Shown here: piece after piece, positions 33,810 through 41,382 of the stretch
Position numbering within the stretch: the stretch's first letter is position 1
How the letters are laid out: each line of letters opens with the position of its first letter
Assembly (NCBI RefSeq): GCF_946222045.1
Contig: NZ_CAMILN010000005.1
Location: 1-56,689, forward strand
Origin: an uncultured Peptoniphilus sp.
GTDB taxonomy: Bacteria; Bacillota; Clostridia; Tissierellales; Peptoniphilaceae
Direction: 5' to 3'
Length of the DNA stretch: 56,689 nt
The notes under the pieces: model-generated
The model's database searches: none
Seen by the model: only the letters and a program-made list of their open reading frames with translations
What the model was told of the DNA's origin: nothing
Translations under genes and position numbers: made by a program

Positions 33810-34604
33810 ATGTTAATGACAAACTTTTTACAAAAAAGAAAATCAGTGAGAAATTTTAAGAAGGATACAGTACCAAGGGATTCTTTAGAAAATATAAAAT
33901 TACTTATGGATGAACTAGACCAAGAAGAAGGAGAAATAAATTTTTCACTTTACGAAAACGGAAAAATCGTAGCAGAAGGTCTAAGGGGGAAGGCAGGTTA
34001 TTCTGGAGTTATGATCGAAGCTCCACACTACATTGCACTAGATATCACAAACGACAAACCACTTAACATCTTAAAGGGTGGCTACTGCCTTGAAAAGCTA
34101 AACACAAAAATAGTCGACCTTGATTTAGATACTTGCTGGATAACAGTAGATGACGTTGATGCAGAAACTAAGAAGGCAATCTTCGGCGAAAATGGAATAG
34201 GAATCGACTATCTCATTGCAATTGGCTACGGACAAAAGAAAAAATTATTTGATCCAGAAGTTACAAGCTCAAGACTTAATGTAGATGAAATTGTATTTGC
34301 TGACACTCTAGGAAATCCAATTTCCATTGAAACTCTAGAAAATTACGGAGTCTTTGATGTCTTCTCATCTGTTAGATATGCACCAAGCCACAAGAACTTC
34401 CAACCTTGGAGATTCGTCCTTAAGGGTAGCGAAGTTCACGCTTACATGGTAAAATCTGATGAAGACTCAAGATCACTAATAGACATGGGCGTTATCCTTT
34501 TCTACATGGAAGAGATGCTTAAGACTATGGGAATCGAAAAGAAATGGACAATAGACCTAAAGGACGATGGCAAATATTACTACATTGGTTCCTTTACTTT
34601 ATAA
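33810..34604 (+). CDS. Nitroreductase-like flavoprotein (TM1586 type)
   Basis: This 264-residue protein resembles the TM1586-type nitroreductase family: NFLQKRKSVRNFKKD at the start (Arg/Ser flavin-site pattern), APHYIALD around residue 70, LDLDTCWIT around 110, and a second half repeating the fold with SSVRYAPSHKNFQPWRF. It probably binds FMN and reduces an unknown electron acceptor. The ATG at 33810 follows AAGGGGG; TATAAT lies upstream. Its last 278 bases (93 residues) are duplicated at 40139-40416 with two synonymous changes, which marks it as the insertion target of the Bce island. Confidence 0.85.
   Translation: MLMTNFLQKRKSVRNFKKDTVPRDSLENIKLLMDELDQEEGEINFSLYENGKIVAEGLRGKAGYSGVMIEAPHYIALDITNDKPLNILKGGYCLEKLNTKIVDLDLDTCWITVDDVDAETKKAIFGENGIGIDYLIAIGYGQKKKLFDPEVTSSRLNVDEIVFADTLGNPISIETLENYGVFDVFSSVRYAPSHKNFQPWRFVLKGSEVHAYMVKSDEDSRSLIDMGVILFYMEEMLKTMGIEKKWTIDLKDDGKYYYIGSFTL
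34327..34604 (+). repeat. Left copy of 278-bp direct repeat
   Basis: The segment from TTGAAACTCTAG to the stop TTATAA is the same as 40139-40416 over 278 bases. I see two differences, AAT/AAC and TAC/TAT, both silent. It forms the true 3' end of the nitroreductase gene and bounds the Bce island on the left. Confidence 0.95.
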
Positions 34605-34634
34605 TTTATAAAATTAAATCTTTAATATAAAAAT

Positions 34635-34659
34635 AAGGGCATCTTGCCCTTTTTTTATT
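34635..34659 (+). terminator. Terminator after the nitroreductase-like gene
   Basis: AAGGGC and GCCCTT form a short GC-rich stem, followed by seven T. It lies 31 bases after the stop. Confidence 0.9.
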
Positions 34660-34679
34660 TCCCCTAATTTATATCACAA

Positions 34680-35065
34680 AAGTCTTCAATCTTAAAAAGA
34701 CGATATGGCAATCGCATATAGTCTCGTACCTGTTATTACTACTTCATTTCATTTTCTTTTAATCTTATACAATTTTCAGTTTTCCAATGTTTTTTCTCGT
34801 TTGCGTTAGTTTCAAAAACAAAGACAGATATCTAGGATGTATTATTGAATAATAGTTCTGCTTATTCTACCATCAATAATCTCATTTTTATTTATGCATT
34901 CCTTGCTTTGTACCTTTCTATATCTATAGACATGTTGGTGAATTTATCCTCTAGATATGAGATTTCTGTTGGTCCAAATGAGTTATAAATTTTATTTTGT
35001 ATTAAATTTAAGAGGCATTTTGCACGAATAGAATAATTAATATATATAAGGAAAAGAAACTGTTA
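34680..35065 (-). pseudogene. Decayed coding fragments at the left edge of the island
   Basis: The 566-base gap before the response regulator contains protein-like minus-strand stretches without starts. The best is 34892-35062: 56 open codons including NSFGPTEISYLEDKF and DIERYKARNA before a TAA. A second, near 34750-34840, reads ETNANEKKHWKTENC and then stops. NSFGPTE recalls the GPTE core of AMP-binding enzymes, but the following residues do not fit, so I do not assign a family. They are probably relics of genes carried by the acquired element. Confidence 0.4.
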
Positions 35066-35170
35066 TAATGATTAATAAGTAAATTTATTAGTTCTCGTTA
35101 GGAATTCAAAATTTTTGAGAAAGCTAAAAAGATAACTGTTATAGGGATTTAAAAGTAAGCAGGTGAAAAT

Positions 35171-35872
35171 TTGTTATATAATATATTGATAATAGAAGAT
35201 GATTTTGGTTTAGCTAAAAGCATTACAAATGTGTTAGAAAAATATAATTTTAGTTCTTCAATTCTAGATGACTTTGAAAATATCGAAAACATTGTAGTGA
35301 ACACAAAACCTAATTTAATAATTTTAGATATTAATTTACCCTATTATAATGGATTTTATTGGTGTCGTAAAATCAGAAAAATAACATCGAATCCTATTAT
35401 GATAATTTCTTCAAGAGATAGTAATATGGATCAAATTATGGCTCTTGAATATGGAGCAGATGATTACATTACCAAACCTTTTGATAGCGAAATTTTAATC
35501 GCAAAAATTAATAGTTTGCTCCGACGTACATTTGGAGAATTATCGGCAAGCACTATAAATGAAAAATTAAAAGTTGGCAATATTATCTTGGATAAGGACA
35601 GACAGCAGCTGTTAACTGGTGAGAATCAAATTGATTTATCTATTACAGAACTGAGAATACTCAAAAAACTGATTGAAGAATACCCTAACTCTGTATCAAG
35701 AGATGAATTGTTTTTTGAAGTATGGGATGAAAATAATTTCGTCGAGGAAAATACCTTGAATGTAAATATAAGAAGAATCAGAAGAAAAATAGACGATAAT
35801 CAATTGCCTATTGGCATACGGACAATTCGTACTTTTGGATATCAATTAGTGGCAAAGGAAGACGGTAGATGA
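35171..35872 (+). CDS. Bce-type response regulator
   Basis: The 233-residue OmpR-family regulator has the receiver acidic residues IIEDDFG, the phospho-acceptor Asp in ILDINLPYYNG near residue 53, the Lys in YITKPFDSE, and a C-terminal winged helix ending TIRTFGYQLVA. It starts with TTG at 35171, six bases after AGGTGAAAA. It overlaps the kinase gene by ATGA. With the kinase and ABC pair it forms a BceRSAB-like flux-sensing module, so it should activate the ABC genes when the transporter meets a cell-wall-active peptide antibiotic. Its AT-rich DNA and codon choice look unlike the older neighbours. Confidence 0.92.
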   Translation: MLYNILIIEDDFGLAKSITNVLEKYNFSSSILDDFENIENIVVNTKPNLIILDINLPYYNGFYWCRKIRKITSNPIMIISSRDSNMDQIMALEYGADDYITKPFDSEILIAKINSLLRRTFGELSASTINEKLKVGNIILDKDRQQLLTGENQIDLSITELRILKKLIEEYPNSVSRDELFFEVWDENNFVEENTLNVNIRRIRRKIDDNQLPIGIRTIRTFGYQLVAKEDGR

Positions 35873-36852
35873 AGTTATTCATAAAAGACCATTTGAGTTT
35901 TGCTTTATTATATGTAATTAATTTTGTGTTTATACTGCTTATAATTTGGTTAAGTGGAGAATATCTTAGTACACAACTGATGATTTATATGTTGTTCTTA
36001 TCTTTATTCATTCTCTTTATATTTCTTACCATACGTTATTACAAGAAAGCTACAGTATATAAAACGTTAAGTATATCGTCTTCAAATTTAAGAAATATGA
36101 AAAAAAGGTTACAAGGTACTGACTTGTTCACTGATTCTTTTATTAAGCATGAAAATCAAAATTATAATCAATTCTTGAGTGAAATCGAAAATTATAAAAA
36201 TAAAAATAGTGAATGGAGAACTTATATTGTTCAATGGGTACACCAAATGAAATCTCCAATCAGTTCAATGCGTCTAGCATTGCAGAACAGAGAGTATAAC
36301 GAAGAGAACATGCAACTATTAGTTGAGTTGGATCAAATAGATAAGCAGCTAAACAACATTTTGAACTTAGCAAGACTAGAGGCAGTAGACAGGGACCTAA
36401 AAATTGAGCCAATAAACTTAAGTGAAAGTATAAATAGAATAATCAACCAAAATAAGCGATTATTTATTCAAAACAAAATATTTCCTAAAATACAGATAGA
36501 AAATACTACCACAACTGTTCTAAGTGATAAAAAATGGTTGGATTTTATCATTGACCAATTAGTCCATAACGCTATAAAATTTTCTAATCCAACAGATCAA
36601 ATCATTTTCAACATAAAGCAAATAGATAATAAGTGTTGTTTAGAGATTAGTGATACAGGTATAGGAATTATAAAGGAAGATATTCCTCGCATATTTGATT
36701 TGTATTTTACTGGAAAAAACGGACGTAATAATAATAACTCCTCGGGTATAGGGCTTTATTTAGTTAAACAAATTTTAGAACAATTAGGACATAAAATTAA
36801 AGTTGAGTCTGAACAATCAAAAGGAACAAAATTCACTATATATTTTGATTAA
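35869..36852 (+). CDS. Bce-type intramembrane-sensing histidine kinase
   Basis: The 327-residue kinase has two close membrane helices in its first 55 residues with almost no extracytoplasmic loop, as in BceS-type intramembrane sensors. The H-box is WVHQMKSPISSMRLAL, characteristic of this subgroup, and the ATPase domain shows HNAIKFS, DTGIGI and SSGIGLYL boxes. Such kinases do not bind drug themselves; they sense the activity of the partner ABC transporter. The ATG overlaps the regulator stop. A hairpin with a T run follows the gene. Confidence 0.93.
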   Translation: MKLFIKDHLSFALLYVINFVFILLIIWLSGEYLSTQLMIYMLFLSLFILFIFLTIRYYKKATVYKTLSISSSNLRNMKKRLQGTDLFTDSFIKHENQNYNQFLSEIENYKNKNSEWRTYIVQWVHQMKSPISSMRLALQNREYNEENMQLLVELDQIDKQLNNILNLARLEAVDRDLKIEPINLSESINRIINQNKRLFIQNKIFPKIQIENTTTTVLSDKKWLDFIIDQLVHNAIKFSNPTDQIIFNIKQIDNKCCLEISDTGIGIIKEDIPRIFDLYFTGKNGRNNNNSSGIGLYLVKQILEQLGHKIKVESEQSKGTKFTIYFD

Positions 36853-36856
36853 GAGA

Positions 36857-36890
36857 AAAGGTGACAAAATTGTCATCTTTTTTTATTTTT
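36857..36890 (+). terminator. Hairpin between the two-component and ABC genes
   Basis: AAAGGTGACA and TGTCATCTTT pair almost fully with a four-base loop, followed by seven T. It separates the regulator-kinase transcript from the inducible ABC genes; TATAAT at about 36900 could serve the latter. Confidence 0.85.
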
Positions 36891-36944
36891 CTCGATATTA
36901 TAATTAAAAAAATCTTTTAATATATGAGTAAAGGAGTGATAGTA

Positions 36945-37688
36945 ATGAATTTATTAGAACTAAATAACGTTAGTCACGTGTATGGGGATATAGTGAAGTC
37001 AAAGGGCCTGGATAATCTTTCCTTAACTACACAAAAGGGCGAGTTTGTCGCAATTATGGGACCTTCTGGAAGCGGAAAATCAACTTTATTAAAGGTTATT
37101 TCAGGTATTTTACCTGCTACCTCTGGAAGTGTTATTGTTGCAGGAAGAAACATAGATAATCTTAATGATGAAGAAGCAGCATTATTTAGACGTAATACAT
37201 TAGGATTTGTTTTTCAAGACTTTAACCTTGTTGAAACATTAACAGTAAGAGAAAATATTATGCTACCTTTGATGTTTAAGAATGAGGAAGTTAAATCTAT
37301 GCATGAAAAATCAGAGAAGGTAGCTGAATCGTTAGGTATTTCACATATATTAAATAAACGTACGCAAGAAATTTCAGGAGGACAGGCTCAAAGAACAGCA
37401 ATTGCACGTGCTATTATCCACCGACCAGAATTATTACTGGCAGACGAGCCGACGGGAAACTTGGATTCTGCTAATTCTGAAGAAGTTATGAAAATTTTTG
37501 AAAATCTTAACCGTAACTATGAAATGTCTACTTTTTTAGTAACACATGATGTTGAAACAGCAACATATAGCCAAAGAGTCATATTTATAAAGGACGGAAA
37601 AATTTATAATGAAATCCGTAAAGGGAAGGATCTTATAGAATATAGAGAAAATATTCTCAATGTTCTTGATGTAATGGGAGGTGTGTAA
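36945..37688 (+). CDS. Bce-type ABC transporter ATP-binding protein
   Basis: The 247-residue ATPase starts at the ATG at 36945 (MNLLELNNVSHVYG) after AAAGGAGTG; an ATG at 36924 is in frame but without a site. Walker A is GPSGSGKST, the Q loop FVFQDFNL, the signature ISGGQAQRTAIARA, Walker B LLLADEPTGN and the switch His VTHD. This is a MacB/LolD-like ATPase of the BceA type. It powers the large permease encoded next, removing or freeing peptide antibiotics such as bacitracin or lantibiotics from their lipid targets; the actual drug is not determinable. Confidence 0.95.
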   Translation: MNLLELNNVSHVYGDIVKSKGLDNLSLTTQKGEFVAIMGPSGSGKSTLLKVISGILPATSGSVIVAGRNIDNLNDEEAALFRRNTLGFVFQDFNLVETLTVRENIMLPLMFKNEEVKSMHEKSEKVAESLGISHILNKRTQEISGGQAQRTAIARAIIHRPELLLADEPTGNLDSANSEEVMKIFENLNRNYEMSTFLVTHDVETATYSQRVIFIKDGKIYNEIRKGKDLIEYRENILNVLDVMGGV

Positions 37689-37689
37689 A

Positions 37690-39597
37690 ATGAATCTCCG
37701 AGATTTTGCTAAAAATAATATAATAAGGGATAAAGAAACCTACATTGGCTATTGGTTAAGTTGTATGTTTACTGTATTTGTCTTTTTTATCTTTTCAGTA
37801 AATCAGTTTCACCCTGAACTTAATCAAGGTCCAGGAGCAGTTGCAACCATTATGGAGTCTGCTCAAGTGATAGTTGTGTTGTTTGCGATATTTTTCTTAG
37901 GATTATCAATCAATTCATTTTTATCTAGACGTGAAAGTATGTTTGGTGTTTTACTTATGATGGGAATGTCAAAAAAACAACTGCGTCGATTAATTATCAT
38001 AGAAAATATGATAATTGGATTTTCAGCTATAATAGTAGGGATACTTCTCGGGTTAGCATTTGGCCATATACTGGTCTTATTGATGGCAAATATAATTAAT
38101 CTAAGCTCAATTTCCTTGTATTTCCCTATCAAATCAATCATTATTACGATTATTACTTTTAGTATTTTATTCTTTTTAATTGCATTCTTCAGATCACAAG
38201 TTATATTAAAAAGACCAATATATAACTTACTAGATGTAAACCAGAATGAATATGGCAGTATAAGATATTCTCGTTTTTTATCTATCACGGCTATAATTTT
38301 AATTCTCTTGGGATATGCTCTAGCTAATATTCATCTAATCAATCGATTAATACCACAGGGATTTGATAGGCTGAATACTCTTCAAAACTCAGATATATTA
38401 CACATTTTAATTGGTGGATTGGTAACAATTGGTATGTTCTTATTTTTCACTCAATTCTCTAAGTATTTTACAGACAAAGTAAGAAGAAACGAAGAATACT
38501 ATCTGAAAGATACGAGAGCATTATGGATTTCTGAGCTAATGTATCGATTATCCAGTAATTCAAAAACCATGTTTATTTCAGCATTGCTATTAACTGTAGC
38601 TTTTATTACTACTATTGGAACTATCGCCTTAAACTCTACTGCTGCCGATGAAGTTTCCAAAACAACTCCATTTGATATTTCTTATTTTTCGTTTCAGCCG
38701 AATGAAAAAGAGGAGGATAACATAGAGTTTATTAATTCTAACCTCAGTGAAGCTGGAATATCTTTTAAGTTAAATAGTGTACCTATTTTACAAAAAGACA
38801 ATCAAGGAAAAGAGATTATCATTTCTCAAGATGACTACAATAGTGCATCTAATGAAAGTGAAAAAATAGAACTGACTGGCAATGAGGTAGTATCACTATC
38901 AAATGGTGGTTCTCAAGAAGAAATTTCTATAACTGATAATATAACAATTACTATCGTCGATAATCGCCCGAACATTTTTGACTCTTATCGTTACAGGACG
39001 GTTTATGTAGTGAATAATGAGCTTTTTAACCAATTAGCACAAATATTAGAGCATACGCAAACATCCTTTTTGTACCATTTTTCAGATACTACTACAAATG
39101 AACAAGCAAGACAAGCAGCAACAGTTAATAGAAAAATTTTAGGGTCTGGTCTTTCTGAAGGAAATGATTTCCTCTTGATACAAAAAATTGAAAGAGTTGA
39201 TCTAGAAAGATATACGTATCAAGTTTTAACGTACATTGGGATTATGCTAAGTGTAATCTTTATTCTTTCGGCTGGAAGCTTAATTTATTTCCGTCTATTA
39301 AGTAATGTTAGAGGATCTAGTCCCACATATACTAACCTTTATAAAATTGGATTGTCTATTAATAAAATCCAAGAAGTACAACGCAAGCAATTTACGATCT
39401 TATTCTTTGCACCCCTTCTATTTGCAATAGTCAATACGTTTTTTGCGGTTAATATGTTATCCTATTTACTCGCGACTTCTATATGGAAGCAAACTATTCT
39501 GATTTCTTTAGTATTATTGGTTATTCAGATTCTATATTTTTACTTTATGAATAATCGTTTCAAAGCAAAAATTGAATTGATTCTAAGTCAAAAATAG
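37690..39597 (+). CDS. Bce-type FtsX-like ABC permease
   Basis: The 635-residue permease starts at the ATG at 37690, after GGAGGTG lying at the end of the ATPase gene. About ten membrane helices can be seen, in a first block of helices, an extracytoplasmic domain of about 200 residues (roughly 320-510, after ALNSTAADEVSKTTPFD) and a final block of three. That layout defines BceB/VraE-type permeases. The large outer domain sets drug specificity and contacts the BceS-type kinase. The last gene of the module is followed by relic DNA rather than a clear terminator. Confidence 0.94.
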   Translation: MNLRDFAKNNIIRDKETYIGYWLSCMFTVFVFFIFSVNQFHPELNQGPGAVATIMESAQVIVVLFAIFFLGLSINSFLSRRESMFGVLLMMGMSKKQLRRLIIIENMIIGFSAIIVGILLGLAFGHILVLLMANIINLSSISLYFPIKSIIITIITFSILFFLIAFFRSQVILKRPIYNLLDVNQNEYGSIRYSRFLSITAIILILLGYALANIHLINRLIPQGFDRLNTLQNSDILHILIGGLVTIGMFLFFTQFSKYFTDKVRRNEEYYLKDTRALWISELMYRLSSNSKTMFISALLLTVAFITTIGTIALNSTAADEVSKTTPFDISYFSFQPNEKEEDNIEFINSNLSEAGISFKLNSVPILQKDNQGKEIIISQDDYNSASNESEKIELTGNEVVSLSNGGSQEEISITDNITITIVDNRPNIFDSYRYRTVYVVNNELFNQLAQILEHTQTSFLYHFSDTTTNEQARQAATVNRKILGSGLSEGNDFLLIQKIERVDLERYTYQVLTYIGIMLSVIFILSAGSLIYFRLLSNVRGSSPTYTNLYKIGLSINKIQEVQRKQFTILFFAPLLFAIVNTFFAVNMLSYLLATSIWKQTILISLVLLVIQILYFYFMNNRFKAKIELILSQK

Positions 39598-39846
39598 CTG
39601 TATACAATATTTTTAGAAAACGATAAGAGCGACCTAGTAATTACTGAAAGCAAGAAATATATAAGAACTATTGCTGAAAATTATTACTCAAATTTCTAAA
39701 TTGTTCTTAACTCAATTTTACTATTGATTAAAAACAATCTGTTCTTAATGGAATCGCATAACAGTTAGCAATCTTATGTGATAAAAAGAAAATCACTAAC
39801 CTAACAAAAACAATCCAATTGCTTTACAAGTTATTCATATATATGA

Positions 39847-40138
39847 TCAAAAAATGCGGCTATGATTTTTATTGGAATGCCGAGTATAGAAAATCGATTG
39901 GCTCCTTATCCTCAACTATACTCGAGAATAGCTTTTACCCATGAATTTGATAGATTGAGTAAAGACGAGATCCATCATATTCTCTAATACAAATGGGAAG
40001 AGTTAAGATTATCTTTCCAGCTGAAAGATTTTGCTAATTATAAAGCTGTCATTAGTATTATTAAAATTACCAGTGAAAATTTTCGGCTTATCCAAGGAAT
40101 CTTCACTCTAATCGAAAGGATATTGGAAATCAATAATT
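39847..40138 (+). pseudogene. Truncated TniB/MuB-like transposition ATPase remnant
   Basis: This frame reads NAAMIFIGMPSIENRLAPYP, then QLYSRIAFTHEFDRLS, a TAA at 39985-39987, and then YKWEELRLSFQLKDF and NFRLIQGIFTLIERILEIN. From memory this closely matches the C-terminal half of the AAA ATPases (TniB/MuB type) of Tn552/Tn5053-like transposons, which select targets for the DDE transposase. The N-terminal Walker motifs are missing, one stop interrupts the frame, and the last codons run in frame into the orphan nitroreductase fragment. It is dead. The 250 bases before it (39598-39846) hold only one short protein-like run (LVITESKKYIRTIAENYY) after the permease stop. Confidence 0.75.
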
Positions 40139-40416
40139 TTGAAACTCTAGAAAACTACGGAGTCTTTGATGTCTTCTCATCTGTTAGATATGCACCAAGC
40201 CACAAGAACTTCCAACCTTGGAGATTCGTCCTTAAGGGTAGCGAAGTTCACGCTTACATGGTAAAATCTGATGAAGACTCAAGATCACTAATAGACATGG
40301 GCGTTATCCTTTTCTACATGGAAGAGATGCTTAAGACTATGGGAATCGAAAAGAAATGGACAATAGACCTAAAGGACGATGGCAAATATTATTACATTGG
40401 TTCCTTTACTTTATAA
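40139..40416 (+). pseudogene. Orphan 3' fragment of the nitroreductase-like gene (right 278-bp repeat)
   Basis: These 278 bases duplicate 34327-34604 with two silent differences and encode the last 92 residues or so of the nitroreductase-like protein. A TTG at 40123 could start a 97-residue fusion, but there is no good ribosome site, and the fragment lacks the flavin-site half, so it is probably not functional. It marks the right edge of the Bce island. Confidence 0.92.
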
Positions 40417-40429
40417 AATTTAAACATTA

Positions 40430-40462
40430 AAAAGAAGCTCATTCACTTAGAGCTTCTTTTTT
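40430..40462. terminator. Bidirectional terminator overlapping the AraC stop codon
   Basis: AAGAAGCTC and GAGCTTCTT form a nine-base-pair stem followed by T on the plus side. It overlaps the last codons of the AraC gene (-) and was probably the original terminator of the nitroreductase gene before the insertion. Confidence 0.85.
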
Positions 40463-41272
40463 TCTGTATTCACTTGGACTTAGTCCCGTAAATTTTTTAA
40501 AGGACCTTGTGAAATTTGATGGACTTGTGAGACCAAGTTCCATGGCAATTTCTGTTATATTTTTATCTGTATTAGTCAAAATTTCTTCTGCCTTCATCAT
40601 CCTTAAATTGTTGAGGTATTTAATTGGAGTGTACTGAAATTTTCTAATGAATTTATTGTTTAAGGTTGACTTAGAAATCTTAAATTTCTTTGTAAGCAAA
40701 TCTAAAGTAATATCCTTGTCTAAATTATTTTTAATAAACTCTTCAATTAGAATAATTTCCTCACTTCCCTCTTCCTTTTGATAAGATTTTCTTATTTCGG
40801 AAGTTTTTTCTCGTGTAATATCGTAAATTAAATCCAGAGCCTTTATAGAAATCCCCAAGATATCTTCACTTTTTAAGACTTGGATAAGTTCATTAGCTCT
40901 TTGAATTAGTCTTTCATTTTTATAAACAAAGCCCATATCCTTTATTGAATTTATTTTTTTCAAAAATTCCATTAGGATTTTACCGTAAAAAGAATCCTTA
41001 TCTATCTGGTCTTCATAAATAAAAAAGTTAAAAGCTTGAACCCTATCCTTGGTTGTATAAGATTCCCTTGCATAGGGAAGGGCCCTTCCAATAAAAATTT
41101 CTCTAGTTATCAAAATTTTTGTATCATTGATATAGGTAAAGTAATTGCCTTCATAGCTATAAGAAATCCTATAACCCTTCTTTCCCTTACTATCAGAAGC
41201 TTGCACCTGATACCTTTCCCTTAAGTCAATATACATAAGCATAAGTCCTGGAAAAAGTTTGTACTTTTTCAT
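40439..41272 (-). CDS. AraC-family transcriptional regulator
   Basis: From the ATG at 41272 the protein has 277 residues. It has an effector-binding N-terminal part and a C-terminal double helix-turn-helix (about 175-277, with FKISKSTLNNKFIRKF and ITEIAMELGLTSPSNFTRSF, ending GLSPSEYRKKEAL). The frame stays open and protein-like for a further 33 codons upstream to an ATA at 41371 (KNTNYLASWDFEVVDDNDDF...), where AGGAG stands at ideal spacing. The ATG at 41272 has no ribosome site. A full-length regulator of about 310 residues is the family norm, so the real start is upstream or one base was lost. It follows the ABC pair and probably controls it, as YbtA-like regulators do. Confidence 0.85.
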   Translation of the reverse strand: MKKYKLFPGLMLMYIDLRERYQVQASDSKGKKGYRISYSYEGNYFTYINDTKILITREIFIGRALPYARESYTTKDRVQAFNFFIYEDQIDKDSFYGKILMEFLKKINSIKDMGFVYKNERLIQRANELIQVLKSEDILGISIKALDLIYDITREKTSEIRKSYQKEEGSEEIILIEEFIKNNLDKDITLDLLTKKFKISKSTLNNKFIRKFQYTPIKYLNNLRMMKAEEILTNTDKNITEIAMELGLTSPSNFTRSFKKFTGLSPSEYRKKEALSE

Positions 41273-41382
41273 TTTATTTTTTGGATGGCTTATCCCTTGA
41301 TACTCTATAAAATCATCATTATCATCAACGACCTCAAAGTCCCAGGAAGCTAAATAATTAGTATTTTTTATGTCATCATCTC

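Noticed and set aside
34892..35062. AMP-binding (adenylation) enzyme fragment, from NSFGPTE
   Set aside because: Only the GPTE core agrees; the residues on both sides do not follow the adenylation-domain pattern, so the match may be chance.
40123..40416. Separate 97-residue nitroreductase gene
   Set aside because: It is an exact 3' copy of the upstream gene, needs a TTG start without a ribosome site, and lacks the flavin-binding half.
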